Position numbers and translations under genes: made by a program. From contig CALFVT010000007.1 in NCBI GenBank assembly GCA_937928165.1, positions 101,845-165,844 on the forward strand: a DNA stretch of 64,000 nt. Direction: 5' to 3'. Positions within the stretch are counted from its first letter, which is position 1; every line of letters starts with the position of its first letter. Shown piece by piece: positions 1 through 10,081 of the stretch. The notes beneath the pieces are model-generated. The model made no database searches. It saw nothing but the letters and a program-made list of their open reading frames with translations, and was not told the origin of the DNA. This stretch comes from an uncultured Caulobacterales bacterium. Lineage in GTDB: Bacteria; Pseudomonadota; Alphaproteobacteria; Caulobacterales; Maricaulaceae.

Positions 1-2
1 AA

Positions 3-83
3 GAATTGCATGTCTTTGGCCTTGTCAATGTGGCTATTGGGGTTTCCATGATTGGGGCCGCGATTAAGTTTATGGCGGCTTAA
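3..83 (+). CDS. C-terminal fragment of a membrane protein (partial, left edge)
   Basis: An open frame runs in from the left edge and stops at TAA 81-83. The last 26 residues (ending KFMAA) are mostly hydrophobic and Gly/Ala-rich, which fits a final membrane helix. I do not recognise the family from so little sequence. It lies about 100 bp upstream of the DegP-type protease, and a short inverted repeat (AAACC/GGTTT, 82-97) follows the stop. Confidence 0.45.
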   Translation, partial: ELHVFGLVNVAIGVSMIGAAIKFMAA

Positions 84-179
84 ACCTTTTATGGTTTAAG
101 ATGGGACATGACATAGGTTTAAGCGGCTCTGACGGTAATGTGAGCTTGGTTTTAAGTAAAACTCTGATAGAGAAAAATT

Positions 180-1625
180 ATGATATCTTTACACCGTTTA
201 TCCATAGCGCTTCTCCTGTCATCTAGTTTTGCAATTTCGGCACCGTCATGGGCCGCTCCCGCTGATAGCGTGCAAGTGCCTCAGCGCGGCGTGCCGGACG
301 GGTTTTCAGAACTCGCTGCTCGCCTTAGTCCATCAGTTGTCAATATTTCTACGGCACAGACGATTGAGCTGAAAGACGCTGTTGATAAATTTCCAGAAGG
401 TTCCCCGCTTGAGCGCTTTAATGACTTTTTTGGCGGACGCCGTTCCGAAGGAGAGCGGGTATCCAAATCTCTGGGCTCAGGCTTTGTGATTGACGGCGGC
501 CACATTGTGACCAACCATCATGTGATTGAAGGTTCTGATTATATTGAAGTGGCTTTTCCAAACGGCGAAACTTTTGAAGCAACTTTAATCGGAACCGATC
601 CGTCGACTGATATTGCTGTGCTTAAATTTGATGCCCCTGATACGATTCCTAGTGTTAAATTCGGCGATTCTGATGCCTCTGATGTGGGGGATTGGGTGAT
701 GGCCATTGGTAATCCTTTTGGTTATGGCGGCACTGTCACGGCGGGGATTATCTCTGCGCGTAACCGAAACATCAACCAAGGCTCTTATGATGATTTCATC
801 CAAACGGATGTGGCGATTAATAAGGGGAATTCTGGCGGGCCGCTATTTAATATGGCTGGTGATGTTATCGGCGTGAATACGGCGATTATTTCCCCGACTG
901 GCGGCAGTGTAGGGATTAGCTTTTCTGTCTCTGCTGATCTAGCTTCGGGTGTTGTCGATCAATTAATTGAATATGGCGAAACACGCCGCAGCCGCCTTGG
1001 AGTACGGGTTAGCCCGCAAAAACTCTCCGCAGAACTCGCAGAAAGTTACGGGCTAGAGACGCCGATGGGCGCAATCGTCAGCGGCGTTGTGGATGATACA
1101 CCGGCAAAAAAGGCGGGGCTAAAACGCGGCGATCTTATCATAGCGATTGACGGGGACGATATTATTGAGCCCAAATCTATTTTCCGCATGATTGCCGAAA
1201 AAGAAATTGGGAATGATGTTAAAATTGATATTATCAGAAAGCGAAAACGTAAAACGCTTACCGCAACAGTCGACCGTCTTGAAGAAAAACATAATATTGA
1301 AAAGCGCGAAGCCGAAGAAAAAGTCGAAAATGCGGCAGATCGTGAAGTCAATGGTATTTCTATCGAAGGTCTGTCCGATGAGGTTCGCGAACAATACCGG
1401 ATTAAATCCGAAGTTAAAGGCGTGCGTATCACCAAGGTTAATAAGCGCAGCCCAGCTTATGGGAAGCTACAAGCGGGCGATATTATTCAAGAAGTTGATT
1501 TTGAAGCGGTTGAAGATACGAAACAGCTTGAGGCGATTATAGCTGCGTCGAATGATTCCGGCCGCGCAGCCATGGTGCAGGTTCTACGCCGCGGAAATTA
1601 CTTGTTTTACGGCATTCGATTTTAG
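180..1625 (+). CDS. degP: DegP/HtrA-family periplasmic serine protease (Do-like)
   Basis: Probable periplasmic protease/chaperone that degrades misfolded envelope proteins. A Sec signal peptide covers residues 1-26 (cleavage near SWAAP). The trypsin-like domain shows the triad His114 (TNHHV), Asp144 (TDIAVLKF) and Ser218 (NKGNSGGPL). Two PDZ domains follow, around residues 265-365 and 395-475; the first carries the GAIVSGVVDDTPAKKAGLK signature. At 481 residues it has the usual length for the family. A single gene, convergent with serB: the two stop codons overlap by 4 bp. The start fits the signal peptide. Confidence 0.93.
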   Translation: MISLHRLSIALLLSSSFAISAPSWAAPADSVQVPQRGVPDGFSELAARLSPSVVNISTAQTIELKDAVDKFPEGSPLERFNDFFGGRRSEGERVSKSLGSGFVIDGGHIVTNHHVIEGSDYIEVAFPNGETFEATLIGTDPSTDIAVLKFDAPDTIPSVKFGDSDASDVGDWVMAIGNPFGYGGTVTAGIISARNRNINQGSYDDFIQTDVAINKGNSGGPLFNMAGDVIGVNTAIISPTGGSVGISFSVSADLASGVVDQLIEYGETRRSRLGVRVSPQKLSAELAESYGLETPMGAIVSGVVDDTPAKKAGLKRGDLIIAIDGDDIIEPKSIFRMIAEKEIGNDVKIDIIRKRKRKTLTATVDRLEEKHNIEKREAEEKVENAADREVNGISIEGLSDEVREQYRIKSEVKGVRITKVNKRSPAYGKLQAGDIIQEVDFEAVEDTKQLEAIIAASNDSGRAAMVQVLRRGNYLFYGIRF

Positions 1626-2512
1626 CGAACGGCAAATTCACTGTCTTCATAGCCTTGAAAATATAGCGCGCTTGTTAGGTCGGTATATCTGATTTGGCAA
1701 TGGGCCGCTTCGGCCACGGCAGGCTTGGCGTAATAAGCAATGCCAAGGCCTGCGGCTTGTATCATGGCCAAATCATTAGCGCCGTCTCCGATTGCCAGGG
1801 CATTTTGCGCCCCGCCCAGAGATGCCGCGTAGTCTTCCAGTCTTTGGCGTTTCGCATCCCGTCCTAAAATCGGACGTCCGACCTCTCCCGTGAGTTCTGC
1901 GCCGTTATCAATCAAGCAGTTGGCATGGTGATGCTCAAAGCCTGCGGCTTTAGCGACGCGCTCGGTGAAGAATGTAAACCCGCCCGACACAATAACGGTT
2001 TTTGCGCCATTATTATGCATTGTTTGGGCTAAAGTCTTTGCGCCTGTGTTTAAAATAATACGTTCATTAAAACAGTTTTGGAGCACATTAAGGGAGAGGC
2101 CTTTCAACAGGTTGACCCGTTCTTTAAGGGCGCCGTCAAAGTCAATTTCACCGCGCATAGCCCGCTCTGTAATGGCGCTGACCCGGTCTTTAACGCTGGC
2201 GTAATCCGCAAGTTCGTCAATACATTCTTGGCCGATGAGGGTGGAGTCCATATCGCAAATCAGAAGAGATTTTTTCCGCTCCTTTAAAGGCTGGAGGCAG
2301 AAGTCGGCCTGAATATGTGCGGTTTTTAAGACAGTGTCTATTATGCCTTTAAGCGCTTCATGTTTTTCGGTGCTTATGTAACATTCAAAAGCCTTATGTG
2401 GGGATAAGACTTGAGCGGTTTCAAGACCAAGCCGCTTTATGATGTTATCACATTGCGTTTTGTCGGCTTTGGGCAGGACAAATGTAAGGCTGTGGGTTAT
2501 AGGGGCAGGCAT
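1622..2512 (-). CDS. serB: Phosphoserine phosphatase SerB
   Basis: Catalyses the last step of serine biosynthesis, phosphoserine to serine, in the cytoplasm. HAD-superfamily motifs are present: the DMDST nucleophile motif with Asp87 and Asp89, the IVSGGFTFF segment of motif II, and GDGANDLAM of motif IV near the C terminus. The N-terminal 80 residues resemble the ACT-like regulatory region of longer SerB proteins. I chose the ATG at 2512 (MPAPITHSL), giving 296 residues; an upstream extension would run into miaA. Its start lies only 19 bp from the divergent miaA start. Confidence 0.92.
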   Translation of the reverse strand: MPAPITHSLTFVLPKADKTQCDNIIKRLGLETAQVLSPHKAFECYISTEKHEALKGIIDTVLKTAHIQADFCLQPLKERKKSLLICDMDSTLIGQECIDELADYASVKDRVSAITERAMRGEIDFDGALKERVNLLKGLSLNVLQNCFNERIILNTGAKTLAQTMHNNGAKTVIVSGGFTFFTERVAKAAGFEHHHANCLIDNGAELTGEVGRPILGRDAKRQRLEDYAASLGGAQNALAIGDGANDLAMIQAAGLGIAYYAKPAVAEAAHCQIRYTDLTSALYFQGYEDSEFAVR

Positions 2513-2531
2513 AATATTCGGGATAACCTTT

Positions 2532-3434
2532 ATGAAACCAGTCGTCATGATAGCAGGGCCAACGGCAAGTGGTAAATCCGCTTTGGCCACACGTCTTGCG
2601 AAGGCGCTGAATGGAGAGGTCATAAATGCCGACTCTATGCAAGTCTATAAAGATTTACGGATTATTTCAGCCCGCCCGACCGCCGATGAGATGGAAGACA
2701 TTCCGCACCATCTCTTCGGGCATATAGATGGCAGCCTGCGTTATTCCGTTGGGGCGTGGGTCAGGGAGGCTGTGCCGGTTATCCTAGACTGCCTCGCGCG
2801 GGGTAAACTCCCTATATGTGTGGGCGGCACAGGTTTATATTTTAAAGCTCTGACGGACGGGCTTGCGGATATTCCTGATGTTCCAGAGTTGGTGATGGAC
2901 GGTCTTAAACACCGCCTTAAAACACAGGGTTATGATATATTGGCTGCAAAGGCGGCAAAGATTGACCCCATAGCGGCGCAGCGTTTATTAGGACGAGACC
3001 CGCAGCGGCTCTTACGGATATTAAGTGTATATGAACATTCAGGACAAACTCTAAGCTTTTGGCAAAGTCAAACGCGCCCTGTGATTCCAAATGGCTATTG
3101 GAAAGGGCTTATGCTCGTCCCGCCGCGTGATGTGCTGTACGGGCGTATTAATGCGCGGTTTCTTGAAATGGTCGATAACGGCGGGTCAAAAGAGGTGAAG
3201 CGCCTTATAGAGCGTAACTTAATGCGCGACTTACCGGTGATGAAAGCCATTGGTGTGCAGCAATATTTAAGTGAAGACGAATCAAATTGGATTGAAATTT
3301 GCCAGAGAGATACGCGCCGCTTTGCTAAACGTCAAAAGACATATTTTCGTAAATACGCCCATAATTGGGCATGGAAATGCCGTGAACAGGTTAATAATAT
3401 CTCTGAAGTGGTGAATTATATCAATTTTGATTGA
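2532..3434 (+). CDS. miaA: tRNA dimethylallyltransferase MiaA
   Basis: Transfers dimethylallyl to A37 of tRNAs that read codons starting with U. A P-loop GPTASGKS occupies residues 9-16, followed by the family motif NADSMQVYKDL and GRDPQRLLRILSVYEHSG in the central region. The start at 2532 places the P-loop at its usual distance from the N terminus and gives 300 residues. It is divergent from serB with almost no intergenic space, so its promoter must lie within serB coding sequence. A separate promoter begins at its stop codon. Confidence 0.93.
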   Translation: MKPVVMIAGPTASGKSALATRLAKALNGEVINADSMQVYKDLRIISARPTADEMEDIPHHLFGHIDGSLRYSVGAWVREAVPVILDCLARGKLPICVGGTGLYFKALTDGLADIPDVPELVMDGLKHRLKTQGYDILAAKAAKIDPIAAQRLLGRDPQRLLRILSVYEHSGQTLSFWQSQTRPVIPNGYWKGLMLVPPRDVLYGRINARFLEMVDNGGSKEVKRLIERNLMRDLPVMKAIGVQQYLSEDESNWIEICQRDTRRFAKRQKTYFRKYAHNWAWKCREQVNNISEVVNYINFD

Positions 3435-3459
3435 CAATTCACGAAACCGTGAGTATGAC
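3431..3459 (+). promoter_or_regulatory. Sigma-70-like promoter overlapping the miaA stop codon
   Basis: TTGACA (3431-3436), a 17-bp spacer, then TATGAC (3454-3459). The -35 box is perfect and the -10 box matches 4 of 6 positions. The predicted start of transcription, near 3466, falls at the first hairpin of the small RNA unit described next. Confidence 0.55.
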
Positions 3460-3460
3460 T

Positions 3461-3540
3461 TGATAGCTTTCTAGCGAAAGCAGTCATGCGCAAACTTACC
3501 GTATTGGTACGGCGTCCTTAATTTAAGGACGTCTTTTTCT
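3461..3540 (+). ncRNA. Candidate small RNA (three hairpins, own promoter and terminator)
   Basis: Three consecutive stem-loops are visible. First, GCTTTC/GAAAGC (3466-3481) with an outer extension TGAT/GTCA. Second, CCGTA/TACGG with loop TTGG (3499-3512). Third, CGTCCTTAA/TTAAGGACG with a one-base loop (3513-3531), followed by a T-rich tract, which is a typical intrinsic terminator. With the promoter at 3431 this predicts an RNA of about 75 nt. It also contains an 11-codon frame (3486-3521) starting ATGCGC, encoding MRKLTVLVRRP and ending inside the terminator stem. It could therefore be an attenuator leader rather than a free RNA. No family is recognised. Confidence 0.5.
3513..3540 (+). terminator. 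Intrinsic terminator of the small RNA unit
   Basis: A perfect 9-bp stem (3513-3521 with 3523-3531) is followed by TCTTTTTCTTT. It would also end miaA read-through and separates miaA from the downstream membrane protein gene. Confidence 0.75.
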
Positions 3541-3646
3541 TTGCCGTATATGTAGTTTTTGGCTGTTTTTTTACAGCTCTGCTGCTTTATCTATTTGGGG
3601 CGGCATAACTGCGTGATACAGACGTGGCCAAACGAGATAGCAAGCC

Positions 3647-4339
3647 ATGCCCTTTGATAAACAAAACCGATCTAAAAATAGGAAAGCGGCGCTGTTGAGT
3701 CTTATGCCGTTTATTTTTTTATTGGCGGTTCTCCTAATGCTGCGCGAGGCGTTTAACCTACCCGTATCTGAGTTTGATTTATGGTTTGAAGCTTTCCGCC
3801 AGTCCAAATTTGCCGTTCCTATAATTATCGCGAGTTTCATTGCTGGGTCTTTTTTGGGCTTACCGCAATGGGCTTTATTTGCTGGAGTTATTGCTGTTTT
3901 TGGCCCTGTAATAGGCGGGCTCTTGTGTTGGGTCTCTACGATAATTTCCGGTAGTATAAACTTTATTTTTGGCCGTTGGTTCGGACAAAAACAACTTGAT
4001 AAGGCTTTGAACACCGGTGGACGGGCCGCGCAATTTGTAGAGCGAGTTCGCGACAACGGCTTTCTCGCAAGCTTCGCTGTGCGCTTTGTGCCGACAGGAC
4101 CATTCGTCATTGTTAATGCTCTGGCCGGCGCGTCTGGTCTTGAATATGGGCCGTTTATTGCCGGGACGGGCTTAGGAATAATCCCAAAAATTCTTATTGT
4201 CGCGCTTTTGGCGCAAGGCCTTGTAAATGAAGAAGATCGTCTTGGGGCGACTTTGTTTTTCATCGGTCTAGCTTGTTTTATTGCTATTTTAATTTGGGTT
4301 GTTCGGCGGAAGTTAGGGCAAAGGCGAATTGATCCCTGA
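3647..4339 (+). CDS. TVP38/TMEM64 (VTT-domain, DedA-like) membrane protein
   Basis: Integral inner-membrane protein of 230 residues. A membrane helix lies at about 15-33. The VTT/SNARE-associated core spans about 55-185 with FGRWFGQKQLD and the typical RFVPTGPFVIVNALAGAS motif. A last helix lies at 200-222, followed by a basic tail. Relatives are implicated in lipid scrambling and envelope homeostasis; the substrate here is unknown. It stands alone between the small RNA unit and the mre operon. The ATG at 3647 is the first in frame and leaves a short hydrophilic N terminus. Confidence 0.8.
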   Translation: MPFDKQNRSKNRKAALLSLMPFIFLLAVLLMLREAFNLPVSEFDLWFEAFRQSKFAVPIIIASFIAGSFLGLPQWALFAGVIAVFGPVIGGLLCWVSTIISGSINFIFGRWFGQKQLDKALNTGGRAAQFVERVRDNGFLASFAVRFVPTGPFVIVNALAGASGLEYGPFIAGTGLGIIPKILIVALLAQGLVNEEDRLGATLFFIGLACFIAILIWVVRRKLGQRRIDP

Positions 4340-4399
4340 GTGAATAAAAATTAATTGATAAAACAGCCTGAAATGGCAGTAATTTTGCTCTGCAAGGGT

Positions 4400-4432
4400 T
4401 GCCTTTATGCCTTGCGCTCAGCCATAAAGGCA
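4400..4432 (+). promoter_or_regulatory. Perfect 10-bp inverted repeat upstream of the mre promoter
   Basis: TGCCTTTATG (4400-4409) and CATAAAGGCA (4423-4432) are exact reverse complements around a 13-nt loop. No T-run follows on either strand, so this is not a standard terminator. It could be an operator or a transcript-end structure for the preceding gene. Confidence 0.35.
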
Positions 4433-4435
4433 TGA

Positions 4436-5572
<1,137 letters not shown>

Positions 5573-5579
5573 GTGATGA

Positions 5580-6482
5580 ATGGCACGAACTCATCATAAA
5601 CGAACAGAACGCTTAGCGCGGCGCCGTTTATTTACGCGCCTGCTTATATTAAGCTTTATTTTTATCTCTATTGGTTTGGTGTTTATAAGCCGTACGTCTA
5701 ATGACAGATTTGCCCCATTGCGTAGCGGCGTTGAAGATAGCGCAGGCCGTATGATATCTGCGGTTAGTTTCCCGCTACGGAAGATTAAAGACTTCGGTGT
5801 GGGGGTTGAAAATTTACGTCTTGCTAAACAACAAAACGACGCCTTACGAAGTGAAAATGTTGAGTTAAAACAATATAAATTTCGTCATAGAGCTTTGCAG
5901 GCTAAATTGGAGCGTCTTGAGGGAGTTCTCAGCGTAACCAATGGACTTGATATACCGCAGGATCGGGTTGCGGTTAGGCTTATATCAGAAACTCGCGGCC
6001 CTTTTGTTTATTCCGTTTTGATAAATGCGGGACGTAAAGCGGGTATGCAGATTGGTTACCCTGTAATGTCCGATGACGCCATGATTGGCCATATCATCCG
6101 CGTGGGTGAACGCTCTTCTCGGGTTCTGCTTTTGCAAGATTTAAATAGCCGGGTGAGTGTAATGTCACAAGAGAGCGATGCGCGGGCTATTTTAATTGGT
6201 AAGAATGATGAACCGCCCGAACTTGCATTTTTTGATGATCTATCAGACTGGAAAGATAATGACCTTATTGTTACTTCCGGTGACGATGGTATTCTACCTC
6301 AAGGATTGCCTATTGGCCGTGTTCGTAGTGATAATATAGCGCCGCGTGTTTTACTCGTACCGAAAAAGCCCCATGATTGGGCCTGGGTTTATCCATTCAT
6401 GGCGGTGCAAACACCTGAACAAGACCCGGCCTTAAGTAATGAAGATGGCAGTTTAGTTAAAGAAACGGGAAAGGAGCGATGA
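5580..6482 (+). CDS. mreC: Rod-shape protein MreC
   Basis: Bitopic elongasome protein that links MreB and MreD to the PBP2/RodA synthase. It has a basic cytoplasmic start, one membrane helix at about 18-38, a coiled coil near 75-115 and the beta-rich periplasmic domain with VLINAGRKAGMQIGYPV and LLLQDLNSRVSV. At 300 residues the length is typical. It begins 7 bp after mreB and its stop overlaps the mreD start (ATGA). Confidence 0.93.
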   Translation: MARTHHKRTERLARRRLFTRLLILSFIFISIGLVFISRTSNDRFAPLRSGVEDSAGRMISAVSFPLRKIKDFGVGVENLRLAKQQNDALRSENVELKQYKFRHRALQAKLERLEGVLSVTNGLDIPQDRVAVRLISETRGPFVYSVLINAGRKAGMQIGYPVMSDDAMIGHIIRVGERSSRVLLLQDLNSRVSVMSQESDARAILIGKNDEPPELAFFDDLSDWKDNDLIVTSGDDGILPQGLPIGRVRSDNIAPRVLLVPKKPHDWAWVYPFMAVQTPEQDPALSNEDGSLVKETGKER

Positions 6483-7015
6483 AAACAAATTTTCTTATAT
6501 ATCGCCACCCGGATGAAGTTCTTCTCAGTTTTCAAGGAGGCTTGTTTGTAGCATTTTTGATTGTTATATCCGCCTTAAATATAAGTGTTTTCAGCATGAC
6601 GGTGTCGTTAGCTTGGATTCCTTTAGCGGCTATATTCCTATGGCCCCGATGGTCACATCCTTTTATGACGCCTGTAATAATCGCGGTCTTAGGTGTATTT
6701 TCGGATTTACTCCTAGGGCGGTTTATTGGCCTATCCAGTTTATTATACTTAATATTATTCTGGGCTGCGAAACCGGCTGAACGTGAGGTTCAGCTTTCAT
6801 TTGTGAAGTCTTGGCTAGAGTTTGCGCTCATGACTATATTATTACTCATGATAAGCTTTTATTTTTTTGGCCGCGTGCTTGATTTAGCCGTTGGCTGGGT
6901 GGCTGTGATAGAACAGGTTTTTATGGTTGTTTTTTTATATCCACTTGTTTTTCTTTTAAGGGCATTGATACGTGCGCGAGTAATTGATCCGAATGATGCA
7001 AATTATAATTTATGA
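6479..7015 (+). CDS. mreD: Rod-shape protein MreD
   Basis: Polytopic inner-membrane protein of 178 residues with five to six hydrophobic segments, as expected of MreD. The sequence is weakly conserved, and the call rests on topology, length and position between mreC and mrdA. A helical stretch containing FSDLLLGRFIGLSSLLYL matches the family's core region. Start and stop codons overlap those of both neighbours. Confidence 0.88.
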   Translation: MKTNFLIYRHPDEVLLSFQGGLFVAFLIVISALNISVFSMTVSLAWIPLAAIFLWPRWSHPFMTPVIIAVLGVFSDLLLGRFIGLSSLLYLILFWAAKPAEREVQLSFVKSWLEFALMTILLLMISFYFFGRVLDLAVGWVAVIEQVFMVVFLYPLVFLLRALIRARVIDPNDANYNL

Positions 7016-8859
7016 GTGATAACGACGATCATAAAGCGATGCTAACCCGCCGAACCGCCATGCTAAGTGCGGGCGGAGGAACGGTATTTAGTATCTTAGC
7101 CGCGCGGCTTTATTATCTCCAAGTCACCCGGTCTCAAGATTACCAAGCCTTATCGGAGAATAACCGGTTTAATTACAAAATAACCCTCCCGTCGCGCGGA
7201 GCCATTCGCGATCGTTTCGGTGAAGATATTGCGGTCAATAAGCAGAACTACCGTGTATTAATAGTTCCAGAACAAGTTGATGACCTTCATGAAACTCTGA
7301 ATGCGATTGGCGGGGTTATTGAATTATCAGACTCGCAAAAAAACCGTATTGTCCAAGATAGCCGGCGTCACGCGCGCTTTGTCCCTGTTGTGGTTGATGG
7401 TTTCTTATCATGGGAAGAATTTACGCGGGTTAATCTGCGTCTGCCGGATTTACCCGGTGTTGTACCCGATGTTGGGGAGCGCCGTTACTATCCCAGCGGT
7501 GATGAGTTCTCTCATATTCTCGGCTTTGTGGGCCGTGCGGGGCCAGGAGATATTAAAGAAGATGATGATCCTATGCTGCTCCAGCCAACATTTTATATCG
7601 GTAAGACGGGCGTGGAGGCTGCGGTTGATAAAACTCTGCGTGGTGCCTCAGGGGAGTTAAAGGTTGAAGTCAATGCGCGGGGACGTATTGTTCGTGAATT
7701 TCCAAATCCTGAAACACAGGCCCAATCGGGGCAAGATGTGTGGCTAACGATTAATAAAACTATGCAGTCTAAGGCGGCAGAGCTTTTTGGGGAGGAAAGC
7801 GGCGGCGCTGCAGTGATGGATGTGCAAACCGGTGAAGTCCATACGCTCATCTCTATGCCGGGCTTTGATAATAATCTGTTTGTTTCCGGGCTCACCCAGT
7901 CGGATATGGACCGGATGAATAGTGATGAGAAGCGCCCGCAATTTAACAAAGTTATAGGCGGAGGCTACCCGCCTGCATCGACGTTTAAAATGACGGTCAT
8001 GTTGGCGGCGCTTGAAAGCGGCCTGATTGACCCAGCTGAAACCGTATATTGTAATAGCCGTTATCCACTGGGTAATCGTGTATTTAATTGCTGGAAACGC
8101 AGAGGTGGTGGTCACGGCGCAATGAACATGTTTAATGCGCTCAAGCACTCATGTGATATTTACTTTTACGATATCATTCGAAAAGTTGGGATGGATAAGC
8201 TACGGGAAACGGCGCTACGTCTTGGGCTGGGGCAAGTTTTTGATCTTGGCATTTCTGGACAGATTAATGGCATTGTCCCGGATGATGCGTGGAAGCGGGG
8301 GCAGCTTGGTGAGCCGTGGCGTACGGGCGACAGTTTGAACGCCTCTATCGGGCAAGGCTTTGTTTTAGTAACGCCACTACAACTCGCGGTAATGACTGCC
8401 CGTATTGCCAATGGCGCGAAATCCGTATCGCCCTATCTTGTGATTAAGGACAAAGCACCGCAATTCCCTGACCTTGGGTTTAACCCTGAACATCTCGCCT
8501 TTATCCAATCGGCTATGCGGGCGGTTACAGAAGAGCCGGGCGGCACGGCTTATGCGCCTAATGCCCTTGGGCTTAGAGGGCTGGAGATGGCCGGTAAAAC
8601 AGGCACAGGGCAGGTGCGCGGGATTTCCGCCGCAGAGCGCGCGACGCGCATTCGTAACAACCGAGAGCTCCCGTGGAAGCTCCGTGACCACTCCATATTT
8701 GTCGGCTATGCCCCCTTTGACGCCCCTCGTTATAGCGTCGGCGTAATTGTAGAACACGGCGGCTCAGGGGCTAAAAAGGCTCCTGCTATTGCCCGCGGGC
8801 TATTGCGCTATGCGCTGCAAAAAGATGGGCTGATTCCCTTTGATAAGGGTGAGGGATGA
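7012..8859 (+). CDS. mrdA: Penicillin-binding protein 2 (peptidoglycan transpeptidase)
   Basis: Class B PBP that crosslinks peptidoglycan during elongation. A short cytoplasmic N terminus and a membrane anchor lie at about 16-36, followed by the pedestal domain (PSRGAIRDRFGEDIAVN) and the transpeptidase domain. The active-site Ser323 lies in ASTFK, with an SCD motif (KHSCDIYFYD) and K529-T-G in AGKTGTGQ. At 615 residues it is the normal length. The ATGA overlaps with mreD and rodA suggest translational coupling. Confidence 0.95.
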   Translation: MSDNDDHKAMLTRRTAMLSAGGGTVFSILAARLYYLQVTRSQDYQALSENNRFNYKITLPSRGAIRDRFGEDIAVNKQNYRVLIVPEQVDDLHETLNAIGGVIELSDSQKNRIVQDSRRHARFVPVVVDGFLSWEEFTRVNLRLPDLPGVVPDVGERRYYPSGDEFSHILGFVGRAGPGDIKEDDDPMLLQPTFYIGKTGVEAAVDKTLRGASGELKVEVNARGRIVREFPNPETQAQSGQDVWLTINKTMQSKAAELFGEESGGAAVMDVQTGEVHTLISMPGFDNNLFVSGLTQSDMDRMNSDEKRPQFNKVIGGGYPPASTFKMTVMLAALESGLIDPAETVYCNSRYPLGNRVFNCWKRRGGGHGAMNMFNALKHSCDIYFYDIIRKVGMDKLRETALRLGLGQVFDLGISGQINGIVPDDAWKRGQLGEPWRTGDSLNASIGQGFVLVTPLQLAVMTARIANGAKSVSPYLVIKDKAPQFPDLGFNPEHLAFIQSAMRAVTEEPGGTAYAPNALGLRGLEMAGKTGTGQVRGISAAERATRIRNNRELPWKLRDHSIFVGYAPFDAPRYSVGVIVEHGGSGAKKAPAIARGLLRYALQKDGLIPFDKGEG

Positions 8860-9983
8860 TTAAGTCTGCCCTCATAAAACTTTACGATATTAATTGGCTT
8901 TTGGCTGTGATGGTCGGCCTTATCGGCCTTGTCGGTGTATTTATGATATATGCGGCCACGGGCGGCGTGTGGTCAGCGGGAGCCAAACAGCATTTTCTGC
9001 GGCTTATCTTTGCCGGCGGACTTATGATTGTTGTAGCATTATGTGATATTCGAATTTGGTATGCGCTGGCCTATCCAATTTTTGCGCTCTCATTACTGCT
9101 ACTTGCTGGAGTTGATTTTTTTGGTGTCACAATTAATGGCTCTGAACGGTGGATAGATTTAGGGCCGGTGCGCTTGCAGCCTTCAGAGCTTATGAAGCTT
9201 GGCCTTGTGATGGCCTTGGCGCGGTTTTATCACGATATAGCTAATTGGCGTATATCCCATATTACGGGGCTTATTGGGGCCCTATTAATGGTGGCGATCC
9301 CGGCGCAGTTTGTCCTCCGCCAACCTGATCTTGGTACGACCTTATTACTGGCGGCCACGGGTGTCGGGATGATTTTTCTTGCCGGGGTAAACTGGCGTAT
9401 TATTGCGGGGGGAATTGTCTCGGCCATGATTGCTGTGCCTTTGTTTTTCCGATTTGGCCTTAAGCCCTATCAGCAATCGCGCATTTTGACTTTGCTGAAT
9501 CCCGAGCGCGATCCGACAGGGGCAAGCTATCATATTACCCAATCAAAGATCGCCCTAGGAAGCGGCGGTATATCCGGGAAGGGGTTTATGAACGGAACTC
9601 AAAGGCAGCTCGCCTATGTACCCGAAAACAGGACGGATTTTATCTTTACGGTTATCGGCGAAGAATTTGGCCTCATTGGCGGGCTAACGACCATGGCGCT
9701 TTATGCCGGCGTTATTGGGCTTTGTTTCTGGCTGTCTGTGCAATGTAAGAATTTTTTCTCGCGTCTATTAGTCATGGGGCTATCTATTACATTTGCTTTA
9801 TATGTCTTTATTAACATGGCGATGGTGATGGGGATTGCGCCGGTTGTCGGTGTGCCCTTGCCGTTAATTTCATATGGCGGCACGGTCATGCTAGCTGTTA
9901 TGTTCGGATTTGGGCTGATTTTATCCGCCTATGTGCATAGGGATGTCGACTTACCGCGCAGTGGCCGTGGGGTCGGGTTATAA
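8856..9983 (+). CDS. rodA: SEDS peptidoglycan polymerase RodA
   Basis: Glycosyltransferase of the elongasome and partner of PBP2. About ten membrane segments are present, with the family motifs GSERWIDLGPVRLQPSELMKL, RQPDLGTTLLL, PENRTDFIFTVIGEEFGL and PLPLISYGGTVML. At 375 residues the length is typical. Last gene of the operon; nothing resembling a strong terminator follows within the 98 bp before the next gene. Confidence 0.95.
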   Translation: MIKSALIKLYDINWLLAVMVGLIGLVGVFMIYAATGGVWSAGAKQHFLRLIFAGGLMIVVALCDIRIWYALAYPIFALSLLLLAGVDFFGVTINGSERWIDLGPVRLQPSELMKLGLVMALARFYHDIANWRISHITGLIGALLMVAIPAQFVLRQPDLGTTLLLAATGVGMIFLAGVNWRIIAGGIVSAMIAVPLFFRFGLKPYQQSRILTLLNPERDPTGASYHITQSKIALGSGGISGKGFMNGTQRQLAYVPENRTDFIFTVIGEEFGLIGGLTTMALYAGVIGLCFWLSVQCKNFFSRLLVMGLSITFALYVFINMAMVMGIAPVVGVPLPLISYGGTVMLAVMFGFGLILSAYVHRDVDLPRSGRGVGL

Positions 9984-10081
9984 ATTGCTTAAAAAGCCTT
10001 AATCTAAACTTGACCTCGCTAAGATTTTGGGCAGGTTAGGGGCCATAAATATAACACATATAGGATGTTAGGGAGATAGGC

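Noticed and set aside
3571..4263. 230-codon frame antisense to the VTT-domain gene
   Set aside because: Shadow frame; Pro/Lys/Ser-rich with no domain, and the sense frame is clearly a membrane protein.
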